From Galerina marginata (Eukaryota > Basidiomycota > Agaricomycetes > Agaricales > Galerinaceae), in contig JAECYW010000014.1 in NCBI GenBank assembly GCA_023014335.1, positions 1,674,001 through 1,738,000 of the forward strand: a DNA stretch of 64,000 nucleotides, read 5' to 3'. Position 1 is the stretch's first letter. Every line of letters begins with the position of its first letter. Of this stretch, positions 1-9,701 are shown piece by piece. The notes below the pieces were generated by a model. That model saw nothing but the letters and a program-made list of their open reading frames with translations, was not told where the DNA came from and did no database searches. The position numbers and the translations under genes are program-made.

Positions 1-396
1 ATATTTGGGAAAAAAGACCCCTGGCACCCCTCATTTTATAATAATTTACAAATAGTTGTTATCTTTCAAACAAATTGTTTAAACTTTGCATTTTTATTTC
101 AAATCACAAGTTTTATATTTCAACTTGTTTATAAATTTTGCTTTTGTTTTTGATATTTTTCAGAAATTTTCAACTAATACGCCTAGGGTTACAACAATTA
201 TTTACAATTTTATTTTTTTTTGGCGGAGTTTTTATTTTAGTTTTTTGTCGTGCAGGGCCTCCATTAGGTAGGTTGTTTACATATAATGTACCTACCTTCC
301 AGGTACCTGGTCGGGGGCCACTGAAGTGCAATTCAGGGCCAACCTGGTCACATGACCAGGCCGTTTTATTACCCAAAAATGCGCCTTTTTATTCCA
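1..396. other. AT-rich non-coding flank
   Basis: I see no convincing gene here. Around positions 340-362 there is a palindrome of the CCTGGTCACATGACCAGG type, which also occurs inside the non-autonomous Helitron-like elements of this window, so at least the right part is probably old element sequence into which the 397-803 element landed. Confidence 0.5.
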
Positions 397-803
397 CTTG
401 GTCAGAGGCCATTGCTGCGCATGGCAAAAACAAGTTCTTACTTTGGGGTGAGGCAGTGCCAGAAGACTTACACTGTTATTAAATAAATATATATTAAATA
501 CATAAATAATATGTAGTCCGCTGAAATCTGAACCGATTGGAATGATCTTATACTCAAAAAAAGCAGAAAAATGGGGCGGTTCTGGCAAGCCTAAAATCAC
601 CTGGTCATGTGACCAGGAAGGCCCTGATTTTTACGATTTTTTTGATACCAAGATCATAAAAATTGGCCCAGTAATGGCTGAGATACAGAAATCATGCAGG
701 GTCACTATAGCAGTGGGAGAATTTCGAACGATCGCGTTAGGAACCATTTCCTTCTGCTATCAAGTGTAGAAAACAAGTTCTTTTACTACGTAAGAACTTG
801 TAA
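397..803 (-). mobile_element. Non-autonomous Helitron-like element, 407 bp (copy E1)
   Basis: The plus strand starts CTTGGTCAGAGGCCATTGC, forms a GCCAT..ATGGC hairpin and ends AAGAACTTGTAA, with the hairpin ACAAGTTCTT..AAGAACTTGT just inside that end. Read on the minus strand, this is the TTACAAG 5' end and the CCAAG 3' end shared by all the Helitron-like elements in this window. It encodes no protein. The interior carries the CCTGGTCATGTGACCAGG palindrome near 600. Close copies lie at 2700-3107 and 7153-7537. Mobilisation by the Helitron proteins is inferred from the shared ends. Confidence 0.85.
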
Positions 804-1659
804 CAAGATTAATTCATACGTCGCTTAGTTTTTATCGGATTGCCTTGAAATGCAGTGTGTAATTATCAGAAAGATCAGGGCTATAAAATGGTGTCACATA
901 TGTATTGTCACATTTTCATGTGACTTACCAAATGCGGAATATTGTTTGAAATACACAGTAAATAAGCCATTTTAAGACATTTTAAAGGCATTAAAATAAA
1001 ATAAAAATACTAATGATGTTTTTTTTACCTAAGAGATGGTCTGTGCACACATATTACATGACATATCCCTGAGAATATTTTGGTCTAACTTGGTGCATCA
1101 ACTGATTCCAAGGCAATTGCACAAAGTCCTGCTGTGAGTTTGATTATGTAAGCATCTAGAACATTATATTCGAGTCATTTGGTCATGTTTTGCAATGTTA
1201 GGTGTGTCTTTCATGGGTTATCCAGTCAGTTTAACATGAATTTTGCAATTTTTACTGAGTTAAGCTGGCTGTTTGCCAGATTTGGACACCATGACATCAT
1301 TGCAAAACATATGTAAATATTTGTACATTATTCTAGATTGGTCTGGGTAACATATTTTAGTTTATCTAGCTCACTGAAATTCATTTTAAGTGTAGATTTA
1401 CACAAATTTGCATTTTTTGGGTTGTGTGAACAAGTCACATGACCTAATCAACCCTGGATACACATGCCACATGAAAGCCCTGATTTTTACGATTTTTTTG
1501 ATACCAAGATCATCAAAATTGGCCCAGTAATGGCTGAGATACAGAAACCATGCAGGGTCACTATAGCAGTGGGAGAATTTCCAACCATTGCGTTAGAAAC
1601 CATTTCTGCCTGCTATGCAGGCCGGAAAACAAGTTCTTTTACTATGTAAGAACTTGTAA
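804..1659 (-). mobile_element. Longer non-autonomous Helitron-like repeat, ~860 bp (copy R1)
   Basis: This segment is closely similar to 7538-8418 and partly to 3441-3853. The right end is again AAGAACTTGTAA with its hairpin, so the 5' terminus is on the right. The last ~200 bp match the 5' part of E1-E4. The interior shares stretches with the 585-bp E4 element at 14913-15497, which looks like an internal deletion form. The left boundary coincides with the end of E1, so its own 3' end is not seen. Confidence 0.7.
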
Positions 1660-2290
1660 CTAAAAACCAGACCAACTTGAAAGAATTGAGGATTCTGATG
1701 TAATCACACCAGTGTAGAGCATTTTCTGGCACAACCAGATGCCTTGGAGGCCAGGAGAGTGTCCTAGATGATAGTAAAAAGTAGTCAGAGGCCATAGCAA
1801 AAAGAACCAGGTCAATAGCTGCATTGGTGATGGAGAAAAGAAAGAAAGAAGTTTCAGAGTTCAACATGTTATATAGGGTGGGAACTTTAGGGCAGGTGTC
1901 TATTTTGTGGCTGTGTATTCCATGGAATGCTTAGAAAGCTGCTTAATTTGGCAATTACTATTTTAGAAAAAAAAAACAAAGTTGTGGGAAATGACGTGAG
2001 GACCCTGGATCTGTTGAAATCATGTGACTAGGTGCCTTCCTTATTGACAAAAATGCAAAAAATTCGAAAAAAGTCAGTGCTTTTGTGATTTTTGGACTTA
2101 AAAGGTCAATATCTCAGGAACAAAAATAGCTAGTCACATGATTTTTTGAGATTTGTAGTTAAGGGACCTAAATCTATGATTTGGTCAAAATTTCCTTTTT
2201 AAGAAATTTTTTTCCGTGGTGTTGAATGATGAATCAATCAAAATTTCAACTAAGTTCTGGGTTTATAAAGAATGAGTCTAAATCATAACC
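1660..2290 (-). mobile_element. Inverted 5' fragment of a Helitron B-type element
   Basis: The minus strand matches the 5' region of Helitron B (about 23620-24250) along its whole length at roughly 85-90% by eye. The match includes a short reading frame starting MLNSETSFF (minus, from 1867) and a TATATAA just before it. The right end near 2283 has the GAATGAGTC sequence that corresponds to the 5' hairpin of Helitron B. The left side is cut at 1659 by another element terminus. Confidence 0.75.
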
Positions 2291-2699
2291 ATCAAAATAT
2301 AACTACTACATACCCGATTTCGTACCGCCAACATTTGCAGATCACCATGACAAATCACGATGGGTCTGCACCGACGATGACAACTACCAGCCCCTCACCA
2401 CTATGAGGCTCCTCATTCAAGAATATTGCTATACTCGCTTTACTCAAAACCTAGGCTCAACTACTCAACTTATACACTTTACCTCACACATCTGGTTTGG
2501 AAATTGACGAAGCAAATGTAACCCTGCGAGCCTACATGACGTGATACCCATCAATAGATTTGAGGCCATATTTCATGACTATGCCAACCATGCTGATCTT
2601 GAACTTAACATCCGGAATCGCCATTCTGGGGAGACTAATCACTGGCAAGGCTAAGTCAACAACCTCCTTAGGCTTTGTAGGTCTATTCGACTCACCTTA
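2291..2699 (+). pseudogene. Degenerate host coding sequence, 5' part
   Basis: Between two mobile elements the plus strand reads as protein-like segments with stops, for example HDVIPINRFEAIFHDYANHA around 2540-2605. I do not recognise the family. The sequence is interrupted after 2699 by the 2700-3107 element and seems to resume at 3108. Reading frames shift and contain stops, so I call it a decayed host gene. Confidence 0.35.
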
Positions 2700-3107
2700 C
2701 TTGGTCAGAGGCCATTGTTGCACATGGCAAAAACAAGTTCTTACTTTGGGGGTGAGACAGTGCCTAGAGACCGACACTTTTATGAAATAAATACATGTTA
2801 AATAAGTAAATAATGGGTAGTCCGCTCAAATCTGAACCAATTAAGATGTTCTTAGACTCAAAAAAAGCAGAAAAATGAGGCAGTTCTAGCAAGCCTAAAA
2901 TCAACTGGTCATGTGACCAGGAAGACCCTGATTTTTACAAATTTTTTGATACCAAGATCATAAAAATTGGCCCAGTAATGGCTGAGATACAGAAACCATG
3001 CAGGGTCACTATAGCAGTGGGAGAATTTCCAATGGTTGTGTTAGAAACTATTTCTGCCTGCTATGCAGGCCGGAAAACAAGTTCTTTTACTATGTAAGAA
3101 CTTGTAA
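2700..3107 (-). mobile_element. Non-autonomous Helitron-like element, 408 bp (copy E2)
   Basis: It has the same ends and interior as E1: plus strand CTTGGTCAGAGGCCATTG at the left, ACTTGTAA at the right, the GCCAT..ATGGC hairpin and the 5' hairpin. It is inserted between A (2699) and T (3108) with no target duplication. The flanking sequence reads as one degenerate coding segment once the element is removed. Confidence 0.85.
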
Positions 3108-3440
3108 TTCTCAGCAGAAGAACTTGTCAAATGATATGGTTATGAAAACGGCTTATGGTCCTATGTCCACTACCATGGGATCAATATCACGCAAGATGCT
3201 AACTGCCTCATCCCCATCTTCTATTCATTTGAAGTCCATTATTTTTAGTCCTTATGGTGGTTTCTGTTCAACTATGGCTACCTCTCCGACCCGCGATGCA
3301 TCAACGAAATGCTTAATAAAACCTTTTGAGAAACAGACAACCTCCAGACCATCATCAGAGTCATCCTTCAGCGCCTCAGCGTCCCTGACTACTCCATTGA
3401 ATTGGAAATCCTGGACAACTCCCAAGCCATGTCTGCAAAC
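3108..3440 (+). pseudogene. Degenerate host coding sequence, 3' part
   Basis: This continues the broken sequence of 2291-2699. One frame carries protein-like stretches such as TIIRVILQRLSVPDYSIELE (about 3350-3410), but with several stops. The open frame from 2998 is low-complexity and starts inside the neighbouring element, so it is not a credible gene. Family unknown. Confidence 0.3.
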
Positions 3441-3853
3441 TAGATATCTTGCATTGCACCCATCAAATGCCTTGTACCTTTCAACTGACAGCAGAACTTT
3501 GTGCAATTGCCTTGGATTTGGTAATGCACCCACTTGGACAAAAATATTCTCATGGATATGTCATGTGATATGTGTGCACAGACCACCTATTAGGTAAAGA
3601 AAAATAATTAATATTTTTATTTTGTTTTAAAACCCTTAAGAACCCTCAATATGGCTTATTTACTATGTATTTCAAACAATATTCCGCATTTTGTAAGTCA
3701 CATAGAGATGTGACAATACATATGTGACACCATCTTTTAGCCCTGATTTTTCTGATCATTACACACTTTGTTTCAAGGCAATCTGATAAAAACTAAGTGA
3801 CATATGAATTAATCTTTTTACAAGTTCTTAATGTAGTCTAATAATTAATCTTG
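3441..3853 (+). mobile_element. Truncated copy of the ~860-bp repeat (R3)
   Basis: In the opposite orientation this matches 7538-7900 and 804-1140, including the segment around the TGTGCACACA motif and the paired GTCACAT/ATGTGAC motifs near 3700. It ends at the TTACAAG terminus at 3854. Only part of the repeat is present. Confidence 0.6.
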
Positions 3854-3962
3854 TTACAAGTTCTTACGTGGTAAAAGAACTTGTTTTCCGACCTTCATAG
3901 CAGGCAGAAATGGTTTCTAATGCAGACAATGGAAATTCTCTCACTCATACAGTAACCTTGCA
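3854..3962 (+). mobile_element. Isolated Helitron-like 5' terminus (TTACAAG type)
   Basis: TTACAAGTTCTTACGTGG with its hairpin partner AAAGAACTTG starts a 5' end of the family. After ~109 bp it is interrupted, at a point corresponding to CCCTGCA|TGG in other copies, by another terminus at 3963. No matching 3' end with the expected right flank (TGGTTTCTG) is visible in the window. Confidence 0.7.
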
Positions 3963-4230
3963 TTACGAGTTCTTACGTAGTAAAAGAACTCGTTTTCTAC
4001 ACTCAATAGCAGAAGCAAATGGTTCCTAACAAAAACGATGGAAATTCTCCCACTGCTTCACTTTTTGTGACCGACCCTGAATTAAAAGTCTACAAACTTT
4101 TCTAATAGTTTCAAAATTATTATTGATCATGGGAATGGTTGTCTGATGTCCGTTGCTAGGGTCTATTTTTAGCTTTGGTTCCTGGACACCTAAACTAAGG
4201 TTAGGTCTTGCCAGTAACGTGATCAAATAT
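3963..4230 (+). mobile_element. Helitron-like 5' terminal region (TTACGAG type)
   Basis: It starts TTACGAGTTCTTACGTAG, with hairpin partner AAAGAACTCG. The first ~260 bp match the start of the 4,069-bp element at 6651. A 3' end of the same CGAG type occurs at 12125, so one element of ~8.2 kb is possible, but the flanks do not prove the pairing. Confidence 0.65.
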
Positions 4231-5044
4231 CATTTCTTTGACTTTGCAGTCAGTTACATGCTCTTACTCTGGTTGCTATGGTTTATATATAGCTTATATG
4301 ATGAAACCCTATTTACGTCAATTGTATATCTATTTACATACTTCTATATCACTTCCACTATATCCAAGTAATAAATAATACTATTTGTAGGACTTGTTTA
4401 ACTTTTCCTCTATATTTCTCTATATGTTCCCCTCTAAACAAATGTGATTGAAAGTCTAAAGGCCTTCAATTCAATAATATCTTAAAAATCTACCTTTGAA
4501 TCTGCACAGCTACAACTCTTGAAATATATTTCTAATAATTTAAAATTCTACTTTGCTTGAACATTCTACAGAACTGAGCATTTTACACTTTATTTACTGA
4601 GCTCTTTCTTTTTGATAAAAGTTGTAATGCTGTTGTTATACATATATGTTTTCATCCAATATAGCGAAAGCTCAGAAAGGCCCCCAAGAGGCTATATTGG
4701 ATGAAAACATATGTATAACAACAACATTACAACTTTTAATCAGAAGATAAAAATGATATTATGTAAAAAGTTTTACTGTTTGGTCATCTTCTTATTAACA
4801 GTAATTTGGAGTTCTGTATCACAATTATTTCAAACACAATATTGTGAACAACTATGGTCATATCTCACTCTGTAAGATAATCACATATGTACCAACATGT
4901 AATCCCTTGTGTAAATTAAGCTTATTGTGCTCTTATTAGTGTAAATCACTAGTAACACACTTTATTTTGAAAGTCTAACATTATGTACATATAAAGCTTT
5001 AAAACTTCTAAAATGCCTTTTAAATAAAAATCTGCGGTTCCTAT
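4231..5044. other. AT-rich sequence with a fold-back repeat, no gene
   Basis: No supported gene. The stretch holds the long inverted repeat at 4617-4737 and otherwise AT-rich sequence without long frames. Confidence 0.5.
4617..4737. repeat. Inverted repeat with ~47-bp arms
   Basis: The arm 4617-4665 (AAAAGTTGTAATGCTGTTGT and on) pairs with 4691-4737 with few mismatches, leaving a ~25-nt loop. A fragment resembling the loop-proximal sequence (ATATAGCC, then GGGGGCTC) recurs near 5240. It resembles a MITE or fold-back element. Confidence 0.75.
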
Positions 5045-5090
5045 TGTGGCTGTGCAGAGTACCGACGTGTCGGTACTCTGCACAGCCACA
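5045..5090. repeat. 46-bp palindrome with 22-bp arms
   Basis: TGTGGCTGTGCAGAGTACC at the left is perfectly mirrored at the right with a 2-nt centre. The same TGTGGCTGTG motif opens the palindromes at 5812, 8694 and 9505, so these belong to one fold-back family. Confidence 0.9.
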
Positions 5091-5705
5091 AATCACAAAA
5101 TTCTAAAATGCTTTTAAAAGCAAGTTATGCTGGTTGTTTCTTTAGGTAGCTATGCATGTGTTTCCTATATATTTTAGTCATCAATCACTTTTTCTTATCT
5201 AATATTATATCACTGTTACATCTATATCTTTTTAATCAATATAGCCTTTTTTGGGGGCTCCTCAGCTTTAGTGAAGGTGGAGGGACTAGATTATGTAAGG
5301 AATAAATCTTTGCTGTTCCTGAGTTTAAAATTATTTCCCACATCCTTTAAATGTGATAAACTTGGTTTAAGTAATGGAAATAGAAGTCAATTACATTGAA
5401 AAACCAATAATTTGGATAATATTAAACCATGAGATAATTATTTGGATAGGTATGCCAACACATCAAGGTGTTCAGCACAGTCAAATCATCAATTTCCTTC
5501 AATTTAAATAACTAAAATTTGAAAATATCAAAATTTGGCAATTTTAAAGTCATATGACCTTTGCTAATAGTTTACTATTTGATAGTCCTGAATTTTCTAC
5601 TAATTATACATTTTATTTTAAAGGAATCCATGAAGAACTCAGCTTAATAGATTGAATAAAATATTTTGTTGTTGTTTGATTGTGGCTAGCTGGTATATTC
5701 TGTGG

Positions 5706-5960
5706 CTGTGCAAAATACCATTGGAAAGGCCTGAATTTTGCAATTTTTTTAATATTATTTTCATAAGAATTGAGGCAGTGATGGTTGAGAGACACTGAAA
5801 ACAATATTTTCTGTGGCTGTGCAGAGCACCGACGCGTAGGTACTCTGCACAGCCACCCAAAAAAAAAAAAAATCTCTAAATTTACATTTAAAATGTTAGT
5901 ACTTAGTCAATTCATACAAAAATTATAAAATTCAAGGCTTTGTAATAGTACTCTATGTAG
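5706..5960. repeat. Imperfect ~250-bp palindrome centred on a second TGTGGCTGTG hairpin
   Basis: The centre 5812-5856 is a near-perfect hairpin (GTGGCTGTGCAGAG..CTCTGCACAGCCAC). The flanks 5706-5811 and 5857-5960 are diverged inverse complements of each other, running from TGTGGCTGTGC to a decayed AGCCACA. It is a paralogue of 9372-9701. Confidence 0.7.
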
Positions 5961-6120
5961 CCACAACAAATCTGATAGAAGTTTGTCTCAGTCACTACTA
6001 CCACAATTCTCAAAATATTGGATGTTTTATTGCTTATTAGATCAATTATCAATTAAGTATGGAGAATCCTGAAAATCAACTATATACAATCAGTATATAC
6101 AATACCAGAGTTATCTTTTT

Positions 6121-6145
6121 ATCTTATCTTATCTTATCTTATCTT
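6121..6145 (+). repeat. (ATCTT)5 microsatellite
   Basis: Five exact tandem copies of ATCTT. Confidence 0.95.
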
Positions 6146-6229
6146 ATTGGATTAGATAAATTTGTGTGACTTGTAACATATGTCACATAGTTATAAACTG
6201 CCAGCTCATCACTTCTTTCTTTCTTCTTT

Positions 6230-6300
6230 ACCAGCATGTTAGTCCACCCAGATAGGCCGATAGTGTACCCCTCGCTGAGGGGATACCATGACATGCTGGT
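6230..6300 (+). other. Conserved stem structure, candidate structured RNA (copy 1)
   Basis: ACCAGCATGT pairs with ACATGCTGGT to close a 71-nt unit. Inside it, CCCCTC-GCT-GAGGGG forms a hairpin. A second copy on the minus strand at 8530-8602 keeps both stems while changing paired bases (C-G to T-A in the hairpin, T-A to C-G in the closing stem). The unpaired GATAGTGTACC is identical in both copies. It does not match hammerhead, twister or tRNA consensus. Function unknown. Confidence 0.5.
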
Positions 6301-6309
6301 CAAAGCTTA

Positions 6310-6650
6310 CTAACTGTTGTCTCTTTCTTTTTAGATTCATTATAAGTTTGTATAAAGCAGAAAGGTGCTTTGCTGGCACTTTTCCCCCTTTTTTTCTGTG
6401 CCTTTTATGTAGTTTAAAACTTAATAGACTCAATACTAACTAGCTAAATATGAGTCTTTAATGTACTTATATTAGTAGATAGCTTTCTTCCCTAGTATAG
6501 ATTATGAGGCTGGAAGAGTGCTTTGCTGGCGCTTTTTTACCTCTTTTTTACCTTTTTATGTAGAGTAAAACTTGATAGACAGTAGTATATAGCTAGATAT
6601 ATGTTTTTAGGGCACTTTTATTTGTAGATAGCTTTCTTTTCTAGCACAGG
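6310..6650 (+). repeat. Left part of a ~165-bp tandem array (two diverged units)
   Basis: The units carry GTGCTTTGCTGGC(A/G)CTTTT, GTAGTATATAGCTAGATATA and TTTCTTTTCTAGCACAGG. The array stops at CTAGCACAGG (6650), exactly where the 6651-10719 element begins, and resumes at TCATGTCAG (10720). Confidence 0.8.
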
Positions 6651-7152
6651 TTACGAGTTCTTACGTAGTAAAAGAACTCGTTTTCCACACTTGATAGCAG
6701 AAACAAATGATTCCTAACGCGAACAATGGAAATTCTCCCACTGCTTTATTTTTTGTGATTGACCCTGAATTAAAAGTCTACAAATTTTGTAATAGTGGGA
6801 ATTTTTTTTGACAGTGAGAATGGTTGTGTGATGTGCGTTGCTATAGGCTATTTTTAGCTTTTGTGTCTAAAAACCTAAGTTAGGGTTAGATCTTTTGTAC
6901 AGCGTTACTGAGCACTATGGCAAGTGTTCTTTTACAAAGCAAATATAAGTTCTAAATTAACTACTATAGACTGCTTACAATACTCTAGCCTACCAAAACA
7001 CTAGAAAAACACACTAGAAACCCTATTCTAGCCTATAAACAATGAACTAATATGTTACACTAGGAAAAGAAGATATTTACCTGTAAAAGTACTCAGAACT
7101 TAGGTTTTTCTACTAAGTTCTGCCTATAACTACATAGAAGACACAACAAAGA

Positions 7153-7537
7153 CTTGGTCAGAGGCCATTGCTGCGCATGGCAAAAACAAGTTCTTACTTT
7201 TAAGGTAAGTCCGACTATAAATAAAGGTTAAATAAGTAAATAATATGTAGTCCGCTCAAATCTGAACGGATTTGGATGATCATATACTCAAAAAAAGCAG
7301 AAAAATGAGGCGGTTCTAACAAGCCAAAAACGGCCTGGTCACGTGACCAGGAAGGCCCTGATTTTTACGAATTTTTTGATACCAAGATCATCAAAATTGG
7401 CCCAGTAATGGCTGAGATACAGAAACCATGCAGGGTCACTGTATGAGTGGGAGAATTTCCAACCATTGCGTTAGAAACCATTTCTGCCTGCTATGCAGGC
7501 CGGAAAACAAGTTCTTTTACTACGTAAGAACTTGTAA
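7153..7537 (-). mobile_element. Non-autonomous Helitron-like element, 385 bp (copy E3)
   Basis: It has the same ends and interior as E1 and E2, with a short deletion near the 3' end. It contains the E-box-like palindrome CCTGGTCACGTGACCAGG near 7334. Confidence 0.85.
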
Positions 7538-8418
7538 CAAGATTAATTATTAGACTACAATAAGAACTTGTAATAAGATTAATTCTTACGTCGCTTAGTT
7601 TTTATCGGATTGCCTTGAAACAAAGTGTGTAATTATCAGAAAAATCAGGGCTAAAAGATGGTGTCACATATGTATTGTCACACCTTTATGTGACTTACCA
7701 AATGCGGAATATTGTTTGAAATACACTATATTGGGAGATTTAAAGGCATTAAAATAAAATAAAAATACAGATGATGTTTTTTTTACCTAAGGGATGGTCT
7801 GTGCACACATATCACATGACATATCCCTGAGAATATTTTGGTCTAACTCGGTGCCTCAATTGATTTCAAGGGATTTGCACAAAGTCCTGCTGTGAGTTTG
7901 ATTATGTAAGCTTCTAGAACATTATTTCCATGTTATTTGGTCATGTTTTGCAATGTTTGGTGTGCCTTTTATGGGTTATCCAGTCAGTTTAACACCAATT
8001 TTCGGATTTTCACCAAGTTGAACTGACTGTTTGCCTGATTTGGACACCATGACATCATTTGCAAAACATATGTAAATATTTGTACATTATTCTAGATTTG
8101 TCTGGGCAACATATTTTAGCATATCTAGCTCACTGAAATCTGTATCAAGTGTGAATTCACACAAATTTGCGCTTTTTGGCTTGTGTGAACAGGTCACATG
8201 ACCTAATCAACCCTGGATACACATGCCACATGAAAGCCCTGATTTTTACGAATTTTTTGATACCAAGATCATCAAAATTGGCCCAGTAATGGCTGAGATA
8301 CAGAAACCATGCAGGGTCACTGTATGAGTGGGAGAATTTCCAACCATTGCGTTAGAAACCATTTCTGCCTGCTATGCAGGCCGGAAAACAAGTTCTTTTA
8401 CTACGTAAGAACTTGTAA
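7538..8418 (-). mobile_element. ~880-bp non-autonomous Helitron-like repeat (copy R2)
   Basis: It is colinear with 804-1659 over most of its length and ends with the AAGAACTTGTAA terminus at 8418. It carries ~37 extra bases near the left end, including a second AAGAACTTGTAA (7564-7575). That suggests two element ends stacked next to each other. Confidence 0.75.
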
Positions 8419-8529
8419 CAACAAACCATGTAAAAGGCCACAAAAAGTGCCAGCAAAGCACTAGTATAGCCTAGAACTAAGGCAAAAGAAACCTAGAGAA
8501 AGAGGAACAACAGTTAGTAGGATACCTTG

Positions 8530-8602
8530 ACCAGCATACCATGGTAGTCCTCTCAAGAGAGAGGTACACTATCATCCTATCCGGAATGACTGGCATGCTG
8601 GT
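8530..8602 (-). other. Conserved stem structure, candidate structured RNA (copy 2)
   Basis: On the minus strand ACCAGCATGCC pairs with GGTATGCTGGT, and an internal CCTCTC..GAGAGG hairpin is retained. Flanking sequence (a pyrimidine-rich run, then GTGCTTTGCTGGCAC on the minus strand to ~8445) matches 6190-6395, so the structure lies within a larger repeat. See copy 1 at 6230-6300 for the covariation. Confidence 0.5.
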
Positions 8603-8693
8603 AAAGAAGAAAGAAAGAAGCGATGAGCTGGCAGTTTATGACAGTGTGAAATGTGTCATGTGATTTTGTTTTTTTTAGGGTTAAGGTTCCAAT

Positions 8694-8735
8694 GTGGCTG
8701 TGAGGCCTCCGTCGCGACGGAGGCCTCACAGCCAC
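8694..8735. repeat. Perfect 42-bp palindrome, no loop
   Basis: GTGGCTGTGAGGCCTCCGTC is followed immediately by its full inverse complement, with CGCG at the centre. The outer flank TTTTTTAGGGTTAAGGTTCC recurs inverted after the related palindrome at 9546, so 8667-9590 may be one fold-back element with composite termini. Confidence 0.9.
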
Positions 8736-9371
8736 CAAATAACACCTAAGGTTAGGTTTATTTTGTATTTTAGCCATATTTCACTGATTTTTCAATCAAA
8801 TCCAATGATTCTAACACCAATAAAAGGGTAAAATCAGATGGTTTCATATCAATAGACAGAAAGTTGAAAAAAATCCATCAAATTAGGTAATATGTTAGGA
8901 AATGCATATAATTGTAGTGCTCTGCTTCATGTTCTTCTACTTTCCCCTCACTTGGTTAAAAAACATTGCTCTGGTAATATTGGGAGTAAGATTTGGTGCA
9001 TTTGAGTTTGAAATCATTTCCCAAATGTCTTAAACATGATAAAAGTGGCTCAGATTGCAGAAATCACATGAAAAAGAAGTCAAATCACTCAAAAAATGCA
9101 CTTTTAATGTTATTGAACCCAGAGATCAATATTTATAGGTGTATAGCCATCCACCAAAGTGTTTAACTTTCTTAAATTACCAAATTCCTCTACTTTAAAC
9201 AATTAAAATATCAAAATCTTCAAATTTTGCAATTTTGCAGTCATGTGACCTTTACGCACAGACCATCATTCTATAGCCCTGAATTTTCTGCTTTTTATAC
9301 ATTTTATTTTAAAGAAATCCATGAAAAACTCAGCTCAATAGAGTGAATAACATAAGTTGTAGTGATTTGAT

Positions 9372-9701
9372 TGTGGCTGTGCAGAATACTTTGTGGCTGT
9401 GCATAATGACATTTGAAAGGCCTGAATTTTACAAATTTTTTGACATTATTTTTGTGAGAATTGACCCAGTAATGATTGAGATACACTGAAAACAATATTT
9501 TGGTGTGGCTGTGAGACCTCCTTCGCGACGGAGGTCTCACAGCCACATTGGAACCCTAACCCTAAAAAACAAAATCATCAATTTACATTTAAAACATCAA
9601 TTACTGGGTCAATTCTCACGAAATTAATCTCAAAAAATTTGTAAAATTCAGGCCTTTCTAATAGTATTATGCACAGCCACAAAGTAATCTGCACAGCCAC
9701 A
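9372..9701. repeat. Giant imperfect palindrome, ~330 bp
   Basis: From TGTGGCTGTGCAGAATACTT at 9372 the sequence is mirrored by AGTAATCTGCACAGCCACA ending at 9701. Long matching arms run through GGCCTGAATTTTAC / GTAAAATTCAGGCC and GAATTGACCCAGTAAT / ATTACTGGGTCAATTC. The centre is the 42-bp near-perfect hairpin 9505-9546. It is a paralogue of 5706-5960. Confidence 0.85.

Noticed and set aside
2998..3597. 199-codon open frame
   Set aside because: It starts inside a non-autonomous element and runs through a degenerate host segment into another repeat.
6230..6300. Hammerhead, twister or HDV-like ribozyme
   Set aside because: The conserved cores of these classes (for example CTGATGA with GAAA) are not present.
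8667..9590. Telomeric repeat remnants (AGGGTTA, CCCTAACCCTAA)
   Set aside because: Only one or two units inside inverted flanks of a fold-back element; not an array.
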